DNA of 64,000 nt from the NCBI RefSeq assembly GCF_048569485.1, contig NC_134357.1, positions 62,476,693-62,540,692 on the forward strand, given 5' to 3'. The position numbers and the translations under genes are program-made. Shown here piece by piece: positions 56,780 to 64,000 of the stretch. The first letter of the stretch is position 1; the number at the start of each line of letters is the position of its first letter. Below the pieces are notes generated by a model. The model ran no database searches. It worked only from the letters and a program-made list of their open reading frames with translations, and was not told the origin of the DNA. The stretch is from Anomaloglossus baeobatrachus. Its lineage: Eukaryota > Chordata > Amphibia > Anura > Aromobatidae.

Positions 56780-57768
56780 GCCATAATCCATCTTTGGGTG
56801 GGTGTAGTTTTCAGAGGTGACTGGATGTGGTTTTAGGATATATAGAACTCCAATTCAAAATGTAAATGAATGGTAATCATTTCCTTATCTGCCAGTGATC
56901 TTACCTAAAAGCCTCCAAACATTGGACATATATAGTAAAAAGAGGACTGAAAATATAGGTATTGTTCCATTCTGCACTGTGTTTTATCTGCGTCCCTTGT
57001 GTGGGCTTTTCAATCACAGGCCACATTGCTAAAAATAAGCCTAATTATGCTCAATGGTGCGTCTACAGTCAGCACAGGCTGTGACAGAAGGAAAAAGGGT
57101 TTTAATAAAAAGAAAGAGCAGAAGATGGCTTGGAGTTCAGTGGTTATCTTGCTTTTGGTTCCCGATGACTGCTGTGTCCAATCGGAAAACAACTCGGAAA
57201 TCTTAGATTTTCTGATTAGACCCAGCATGTGTTAAAAAGCAGCCGTATAAAAAGCCCCACATAGCCGTCAGGAGCACCGTGTGTTTTTCTTCTATCATTT
57301 CCTATCTTCACTATTACACTTCTCTAATTTCAGACTATAAAGACAAAATTCTTTTACCTTCAAATTTGGAGCATGGAATTATGTAAAGCTTGGTGCATTT
57401 TTAAAGACTTAAAGGCTGAAGAGCTTCACTTACGAAGCGGAGAACAAAGGCCACCTCGCTAATGATCCTACCGCACAAAATGATCATGGAGCTGAGATCA
57501 AGCACAGCTTGTTACTGACACCGCTTCAATCAGAATGAAATGTATACAGGTGCAAGGACATTCACAACAGTCGGCGCGCTTACAATCCAAGCGCTACGCC
57601 CGCCCTGGGCTCAGCTGCTTCTGTGTGAAGGAAACACAAAAACTTGTTGAAAAAGAAGTCAAAGTACATGAGGGATACTGGTATTGAATCCGGATCACTG
57701 GCTGCTCATTATGTGACATCCCTTGAATCATTCATAGTTATTATTTTGGGGTTTTGCACAGATATTTA
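56780..57768. other. Unassigned DNA, apparently single-copy
   Basis: No exon was identified. The open frame at 56999-57235 has no domain. It is mixed in composition and may be ordinary intron or intergenic DNA. Confidence 0.4.
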
Positions 57769-58690
57769 AAGGTGTTGTCCACTACTTTTATATTGATGGG
57801 ATATCCTTAGGATAGATAATAAATGTCAGATCGGCCCAGATCCGATACCCTGCCTGCACCAATCTGCCATTGTCGGTGCCGGCAGCAGCAGCAGGCAGTC
57901 AGAAATGCTCAGTTCCAGAGCTGCTCCGTCTTTTGATAATGGCTGCGGCTGAGTACTGCACATCCGCCTCATATTCAGATCAATAGGAGATGGATGTGCA
58001 GTACCAGCCACGGCCACTATGATAAGACAGAGCAGCTCTGGAACTGAGCATTTCCGACTGCTTGCTGCCGACAACAAGAACAGTTTATCGGCAGAGGTGG
58101 GGGGTGTTTCACCCTGGTCGATTGGATATTGATGACCTATCCTAAGGGGCCCTTTGCACACTACGATATCGCAAGCCGATGCTGCGATGCCGAGCGCGAT
58201 AGTCCACGCCCCGAATATTATCGCTACGGCAGGTTCACGTGCACTTACCTGCCCTGTGACGTCGCTCTGGCTGACGACCCACCTCCTTCCTAAGGGGGCG
58301 GGTCGTGTGGCGTCACAGCGACGTCACACGGCAAGCGGCCAATAGAAGCGGAGGGGCAAAGATGAGCGGGGACGAAAACATCCCGCCCACCTCTTTCCTT
58401 CCTGCATTGCAGACGGGACGCAGGTAAGAAGTTCCTCAATGTGTTCTGCCGCAGGAACGAGGAACAACATCGTACCGTCGCAGCAGCCAAAATAATGAAA
58501 ATGACCGACACTACACCGATCATACGATACCGACGCTTTTGCTAAAAACGATTTACATACTACGATATCGAGAGCAACGCCGGGAGTGTGTCACTTTCGA
58601 TTTGATCCCACCGACATCGCACCTGCGATGTCGTAGTGTGCAAAGTGCCCCTAAGGATCAGCCACCAATTTAAAAGTAGGGGACAACCTC
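57769..58690. mobile_element. Palindromic MITE, split by a Harbinger-like MITE
   Basis: The left end aaaggtgttgtccactacttt is mirrored by aaaagtaggggacaacct at the right. Inner arms (gctcagttccagagctgctc against gagcagctctggaactgagc) form a large hairpin. The shared tatcctaaggat centre is interrupted by copy 5 below. Confidence 0.65.
58146..58651. mobile_element. Harbinger-like MITE, copy 5 (506 bp)
   Basis: The ends GGGGCCCTTTGCACACTACG and the inverse of gtagtgtgcaaagtgcccc are near perfect, flanked by TAA at 58143-58145 and 58652-58654. The interior shares the gtcacagcgacgtcac and atagaagcggaggggc blocks. It is non-coding. Confidence 0.8.
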
Positions 58691-59469
58691 TTATATATTA
58701 TTTATAGTACTTGCCTCCTTTTTTGGCTAGAGAGATCTTCCAGGCCCCCTTAGGTTGCTTGCCCTGGGTTCTACTATAACAGCAACTGCTGCACTCAAGG
58801 GGTTATCTGGGACTTTTGTATTTATTTTCTATGGGGCGAAGAGTGTATAGGCAGATAGTTAATAACTACCTGCCTGCTCTTACCGGTGCCAATCACTGCC
58901 AGGTCATACTGATCACAGACCGCTCCTGCCAGGAATTCTGCTGCTTCACTTGACTTCACATCTACAAAACAGCTCTTCCCATTCAGGTCTGCTCTAGGGA
59001 CAGGGCCGTATTTACCACTAGGCACCTGTGGTCCGGTGCCTAGGGCGGCGCGATGCGGGGGGGCGGCGCCTTCCAGCAGCAAAAAAAAAAAAAAAAATTA
59101 AAAAAAAATTAAAAAAATTTTTTTTTTTTTTACCTATCCCACTAAATCCGCAGTCTTTTCGCGGGGGTCGGGGTAAAGGGGGGTGTTGTGTTGGGCGCAC
59201 GGGCGCCCCTCTATTGATTTGTATGTATCCGCGTCTTTAAAGCGGATACAAATACACTGCAGGCACAGGGAGCTGATTGAACCCGGAACTGCCGACAGCT
59301 GCATTTCCGGGGTCACAACACGCGCGCTCCAATCAGCTTCTTGCCAAGAGCTGGGACATCCAAACCTGTGCAGAGCTCACAGCAGGCACCAGTGTGACGT
59401 CTGGAGGATAATCACCGGGTCCGGAGCAGGTAATAAGCTGTCTATATGTGAAGGGGGGCTTTACTGCTA

Positions 59470-60012
59470 ACTGTATGTGATGGGGGGGACGGGAGCACTG
59501 CATACTCAGAAATGCCTGTGCTAACTGTATGTGATGGAGGGAGGGGTGCACTGCATCATGCAGTGCACCCCTCCCCCCATCACATACAGTTAGCACAGGC
59601 ATTTCTGAGTATGCAGTGCGCCCCTCCCCCCATCACATACAATTCGCAGTAAGCACAGGCATTTCTGAGTATGCATGCAGTCTGCATGCATACTCAGAAA
59701 TGCCTGTGCTTACTGCTAATTGTATGTGATGGGGGGAGGGGCGCACTGCATACTCAGAAATGCCTGTGCTTACTGCTAATTGTATGTGATGGGGGGAGGG
59801 GCGCACTGCATACTCAGAAATGCCTGTGCTTACTGCTAATTGTATGTGATGGGGAGGGGCGCACTGCATACTCAGAAATGCCTGTGCTAACTGTATGTGA
59901 TGGGGGGAGGGGTGCACTGCATGCATACTCACAATTAGCAGTAAGCACAGGCATTTCTATGTGATGGGGGAGGGGCGCACTGCATACTCAGAAATGCCTG
60001 TGCTAACTGTGA
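59470..60012. repeat. Tandem and inverted repeat array, about 60-bp unit
   Basis: Units contain ctgtatgtgatggggggagg and gcactgcatactcagaaatg followed by cctgtgct. About half of the units at 59545-59690 and one near 59930-59960 are inverted, so the array folds into hairpins (for example around gcatgcagtctgcatgc at 59682). Confidence 0.88.
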
Positions 60013-60017
60013 TTAGC

Positions 60018-61105
60018 TGAGGCTGGGGGGAGAGAGGCTGAGGCTGGGGGAGAGGGAGGCTGGGGGGAGAGAGACGCTGAGGCTGGGGGGATAGAGGCTG
60101 AGGCTGGGGGAGAGGGAGGCTGGGGGGAGGGAGAGGCTGAGGCTGGGGGGAGAGAGAGGCTGAGGCTGGGGAGAGAGAGGCTAAGGCTGGGGGGGAGGCT
60201 GGGGGGAGAGAGAGGCTAAAGCTGGGGGGGAGGCTGGGGGGAGAGAGAGGCTGAGGTTGGGGGGGAGGCTGGGGGGAGAGAGAGGCTGAGAGGAGAGAGG
60301 CTGATGCTGGGGGAGGCTGGGGGGAGAGAGAGAGGCTGAGGCTGGGAGGAGGGAGGCTGATACTGGGGGAAGCTGGGAGCAGGGAGGCTGATGCTGGGGG
60401 AGGCTGGGAGGAGAGAGGCTGATGCTGGGGGAGGCTGGGAGGGGGAGGCTTGGAGGAGGGAGGCTGATGCTCAGGGAGGCTGGGAGGCTGATGCTGGGGG
60501 AGGCTTGGAGGAGGGAGGCTGGGAGGAGGGAGGCTGATGCTGGGGGAGGCTGGGAGGAGGGAGGCTGATGCTGGGGGAGGCTGGGAGGAGGGAGCTGATG
60601 CTGGGGGAAGCTGGGAGCAGGGAGGCTGATGCTGGGGGAGGCTGGGAGGAGAGAGGCTGATGCTGGAGGAGGCTCATGCTGGGGGAGGCTGGGAGGAGAG
60701 AGGCTGATGCTGGAGGAGGCTCATGCTGGGGGAGGCTGGGAGGAGAGAGGCTGATGCTGGAGGAGGCTCATGCTGGGGGAGGCTGGGAGGAGGGAGGCTG
60801 ATGCTGGGGGAGGCTGGGAGGAGGGAGGCTGATGCTGGGGGAGGCTGGGAGGAGGGAGGCTGATGCTGGGAGCAGGGAGGCTGATGCTGGGGGAGGCTGG
60901 GAGGAGAGAGGCTGATGCTGGAGGAGGCTCATGCTGGGGGAGGCTGGGAGGAGAGAGGCTGATGCTGGGGTAAGCTGGGAGCAGGGAGGCTGATGCTGAG
61001 GGAGGCTGGGGGGAGAGAGGCTGATGCTGGGGGAGGCTGGGGGGAGAGAGGCTGATGCTGGGGGAGAGGCTGCTGCTGGAGGCGGGGGGAGAGAGGCTGC
61101 TGCTG
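60018..61105 (+). repeat. G-rich minisatellite
   Basis: Variable units of about 15-33 bp are built from gaggctgatgctggggga and ggctgggaggaggga. G runs of 3-6 are spaced by a few bases throughout about 1.1 kb, so the plus strand has very high G-quadruplex potential. Reading frames here are artefacts. Confidence 0.92.
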
Positions 61106-61250
61106 GGGCAATGACACTATCGATGGGGGGGAGTGTAAGGACTCAGAATAAGAGGGGGGCAGCATTGGGAGCTCATTATGGAGAAGGGGCAGCATGTGTG
61201 GGCTCAGTATGGAGTGGAACAATGTAGGGGAGTCAATATCAAGAGTGGGG

Positions 61251-61251
<1 letters not shown>

Positions 61252-61283
<32 letters not shown>
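61252..61283. repeat. (GT)n microsatellite
   Basis: About 15 GT units lie between two minisatellites. Confidence 0.95.
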
Positions 61284-61286
<3 letters not shown>

Positions 61287-61394
61287 CTCAGCATAAGCGC
61301 TAGTGTGGTGGTCTTAGTATGATGAGTGGGGCAGCATGGAGGTGTCATTATGGAAAAAAGGAAGGCAGCATTAGGAGCTCATGGAGAGAGACAG

Positions 61395-62170
61395 CATGCA
61401 CGGGACACTGTGAGGAGGGGGCAGCATGCATGGGACACTGTGAGGAGGGGGCAGCATGCATGGGACACTGTGAGGAGGGGGCAGCATGCATGGGACACTG
61501 TGAGGAGGGGGCAGCATGCATGGGACACTGTGAGGAGGGGGCAGCATGCATGGGACACTGTGAGGAGGGGGCAGCATGCATGGGACACTGTGAGGAGGGG
61601 GCAGCATGCATGGGACATTGTGAGGAGGGGGCAGCATGCATGGGACATTGTGAGGAGGGGGCAGCATGCATGGGACAGTGTGAGGAGGGGGCAGCATGCA
61701 TGGGACACTGTGAGGAGGGGGCAGCATGCATGGGACATTGTGAGGAGGGGGCAGCATGCATGGGACACTGAAGAAGGGGCAGTATGCATGGGACATTGTG
61801 AGGAGGGGGCAGCATGCATGGGACATTGTGAGGAGGGGGCAGTATGCATGGGACACTGTGAGGAGGGGGCAGCATGCATGGGACATTGTGAGGAGGGGGC
61901 AGCATGCATGGGACATTGTGAGGAGGGGCCAGCATGCATGGGACATTGTGAGGAGGGGGCAGCATGCATGGGACATTGTGAGGAGGGGCCAGCATGCATG
62001 GGACATTGTGAGGAGGGGGCAGCATGCATGGGACATTGTGAGGAAGGGCCAGCATGCATGGGACACTGTGAGGAGGGGGCAGCATGCATGGGACATTGTG
62101 AGGAGGGGGCAGCATGCATGGGACATTGTGAGGAGGGGCAGCATGCATGGGACATTGTGAGGAGGGGGCA
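61395..62170 (+). repeat. 30-bp minisatellite, about 26 units
   Basis: The unit gcagcatgcatgggacactg plus tgaggaggg(g) repeats with strict 30-bp spacing and few changes (cactg/cattg/cagtg; agtatg for agcatg; ggggcc for gggggc). A 3-bp-short unit near 61770 shifts the phase. Since 30 is a multiple of three, frames of about 300 codons appear on both strands; they are not genes. Confidence 0.95.
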
Positions 62171-62937
62171 ACATGATGTGAGGACAATGTGCAGATCATA
62201 TTTCATCATTGAGGAAGGTGTGGTGGGTATAATTTATAAGGGAGGGCAGTGTGTAGTTTATTAGGGACAGTCACAGTGTATAAGTGGGGACGGTGTGGTG
62301 GGAATATTTTATACTCATGCTATGTTTTGATGTGCCCGTGGTGATTCCCATTGGGGGGGGGTTAGTGCCCTTCGTTTCTCATTGATACTTTTTCAAGTGT
62401 TTTACAGAGTAGATCTGCCTTAAACAGATGTCGTGTGCGAAAACTCAGTGTTACGTTGTCACTAAGGGGCGCGATCACTTAAAGTGCCTAGGGCAGCACG
62501 AAGGCAAAATACAGCCCTGTCTAGGGAGTCACTGCCAACATCATGCAATTGACTGCCGGCTGACAACAGTTAGGCAGTGGGGATCCAGCTGTCAGTCAGC
62601 ATGACATAGGTAGTTACTCCCCATCGACAGAACAGAGTGGGAGAGAAGAAGCTGCTCTGTTGAAGTGTCATCACCACAGGACAGAATCACCAGCAAAAGT
62701 GATCAGTGAATACTATGAGCTGGTAGATTTCAGCACTGGGCAAAACAGGTAGCTAGTTAGCAACTATCTGCCTGTTAACATTTAACCAACCACATAAGAA
62801 AAAAAAGTCAAAAGACTCAGTTAACCTCTTTAACACTAGGTCTGCACCTATATATTTTTGCACGAAAACCATTTCTCTGTAGAGTAATCCAAACCCTAAA
62901 GTGCAACTATTCTTTTTTTATATCTTGAAGTCCCTAA

Positions 62938-63525
62938 AGGCCACGTCTCACTAAGCGACATCACTGCTGAGTCACGGTTTTTGTGATGCAACAGCGATCT
63001 TGCTAGCGATGTCGCTGTGTGACATCCAGCAACTACCTGGCCCCTGCTGTGAGATCGCCGGTCGTTGCTGAATGTCCTAGACCATTTTTTGGTCGCTGCT
63101 CTCCCGCTGTGAAGCACACATCGCTGTGTTTGACAGCGAGAGAGCAACGATCTGAATGTGCAGGGAGCCGGCTTTTGCGGACGTTGGTAACCAAGGTACA
63201 CATCGGGTAACCAAGCAAAGCACTTTGCTTGGTTACCTGATATTTACCTTGGTTACCAGCGTCTGCAGCTTCTAGAAGCCGGCTCCCTGCTCCCTGCACA
63301 CGTAGCCAAGGTACACATCGGGTAACTATAAGCAAAGCGCTTTGCTTAGTAACCCGATATGTACTATGGTTACCAAGCACAGGTCGCTGGTGGCTGATCT
63401 CTGAACGCTGTGGAGATCTGCCTGATTGACAGCTCACCAGCGACCATGTAGTGACGCCCCAGCGATCCCTGCCAGGTCAGATCGCTGGTGGGATCGCTGG
63501 AGCGTCGCTAAGTGTGATGGTACCT
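62938..63525. mobile_element. Harbinger-like MITE, divergent subfamily (588 bp)
   Basis: The ends are AGGCCACGTCTCACTAAGCG and the inverse of cgctaagtgtgatggtacct, with TAA (62935-62937) and TTA (63526-63528) flanks. Inside, the phrase ggtaaccaaggtacacatcg and its inverses recur several times, forming a hairpin-rich core. It is non-coding. Confidence 0.65.
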
Positions 63526-64000
63526 TTACACATACTATAAAATTGGTGGGGGTCCAGGTCCTGAGACCACCACTGATAAGAGCGAGTATCGAAATATTCG
63601 TGTTCGCGATACTCATAACAAGTACTGTAACTACTGGCCTATTCATTCTGAATAGCAAGTTCAATGCAAGTCAATAGGAAATGCGAGTCATTTTCTGTTG
63701 GATTCCAGCCGACATTGAGGTCCCGCGCAGGCGCACTACAATATCTGCCCTACTCAGGGCAGATCAAAGTGCGCCTCCGCAGGACCTCAATGTCGGCTTG
63801 TGTGTATGATGTAGAATGCGTCATCCACACTAGCTTCAAAAGGAGGACAAAGATGGCCGAAAGAGGAGGCCCGGACCCAGAGAACGGAGACGCCCATCCG
63901 ACCAGTCTGCTCTGCACCGACCGTTAGATGAGAATTATTAACATCTGGTGACAGGTTCACTTTAACCCTTGTTGCTTTTTTGTTGCTACCCTCCTGCTCT
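63526..64000. mobile_element. Partial palindromic MITE (24.7 kb family) and hAT-like debris
   Basis: The end catctggtgacaggttcactttaa (63940-63965) and the inner inverted pair (gcgcaggcgcac..., cagggcagatcaaagtgcgc) match the MITE at 24715-25430. The piece agagcgagtatcg near 63580 recalls a hAT subterminal motif. It runs to the window edge. Confidence 0.5.

Larger units (their letters stand above)
59001..62519. mobile_element. Non-autonomous hAT-type element filled with minisatellites (3,519 bp)
   Basis: The ends are CAGGGCCGTATTTACC and the inverse of ggcaaaatacagccctg. They are flanked by TCTAGGGA at 58993-59000 and 62520-62527, a perfect 8-bp duplication. A subterminal block (gtgcctagggc(a/g)gc(a/g)cga) is repeated near both ends. 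No transposase remains. About 2.6 kb of the interior is three unrelated tandem arrays plus a GT repeat. A poly(A)/poly(T) stretch lies at 59083-59132. Confidence 0.85.
58798..62831. mobile_element. MITE split by the 3.5 kb hAT-type element
   Basis: The left end aaggggttatctgggactttt is roughly mirrored by agactcagttaacctcttt. Without the inner element it would be about 515 bp. Fragments of the family also occur at 27.15-27.7 and 47.74-47.82 kb. Confidence 0.5.

Noticed and set aside
57380-57480. Possible exon near cttacgaagcggagaac
   Set aside because: It has splice-like edges, but the translation matched nothing I know and no conserved reading frame could be argued.
61326-62264. Open frame of 312 codons and its partners on both strands
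   Set aside because: They lie wholly in the 30-bp minisatellite; unit length divisible by three keeps every frame open. No start context, domain or splice sites.

Overview
This is a vertebrate nuclear window, most likely from an amphibian (anuran) with a large, transposon-rich genome. The signs are several Tc1/mariner families, a hAT element bounded by target duplications, many palindromic MITEs, Helitron ends, and a whole Penelope-like retroelement (PLE) carrying a hammerhead ribozyme. None of these features is bacterial. The assignment to frogs is an inference from repeat character, not proof.

Only one piece of a host gene was recognised. It is the last coding exon of a family X DNA polymerase (TdT/DNTT or Pol mu/POLM) on the minus strand at 39858-39944, with a clean splice acceptor, a stop codon and a nearby AATAAA. 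No upstream exon of that gene was found at higher coordinates. Nearly everything else is mobile DNA, its debris, or tandem repeats. Most long open frames here are by-products of repeats whose unit length is a multiple of three.

Layout. 1-7.5 kb: unassigned DNA, a GC-rich dispersed repeat split by a 1.4 kb palindromic element with 14-bp target duplications, and the first of several Harbinger-like MITEs. 7.8-13.7 kb: an old dispersed repeat that received a 3.0 kb head-to-head pair of Tc1 transposons. 13.7-21.5 kb: five more Tc1 fragments and two fold-back elements with hammerhead-like centres, one nested in a Tc1. 22.3-23.6 kb: a Helitron-like element holding a minisatellite. 24.7-29.3 kb: palindromic MITEs, a GC-rich repeat and an internally deleted Tc1. 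29,698-35,619: a 5.9 kb hAT transposon with an 8-bp target duplication, a broken transposase and internal tandem repeats. 37.8-42.9 kb: MITEs, the polymerase exon, a non-autonomous hAT element and another GC-rich repeat. 43.8-45.3 kb: a 42-bp minisatellite with a 504-bp higher-order period. 46.7-47.6 kb: microsatellite and a Helitron fragment. 49,127-55,887: a nearly pristine PLE. 55.9-58.7 kb: two MITEs, each split by a Harbinger-like MITE. 58.8-62.8 kb: an old MITE split by a 3.5 kb hAT-type element made mostly of minisatellites. 62.9-64 kb: further MITEs.

The elements are related as layers of insertion rather than as an operon. Target duplications and interrupted palindromes let several layers be ordered. 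The PLE looks youngest, because its two 1.63 kb repeats differ at only about four places by eye. The most unusual structures are the PLE with its paired hammerheads, the fold-back elements with hammerhead-like cores, the fused Tc1 palindrome, and the satellite-filled hAT element.
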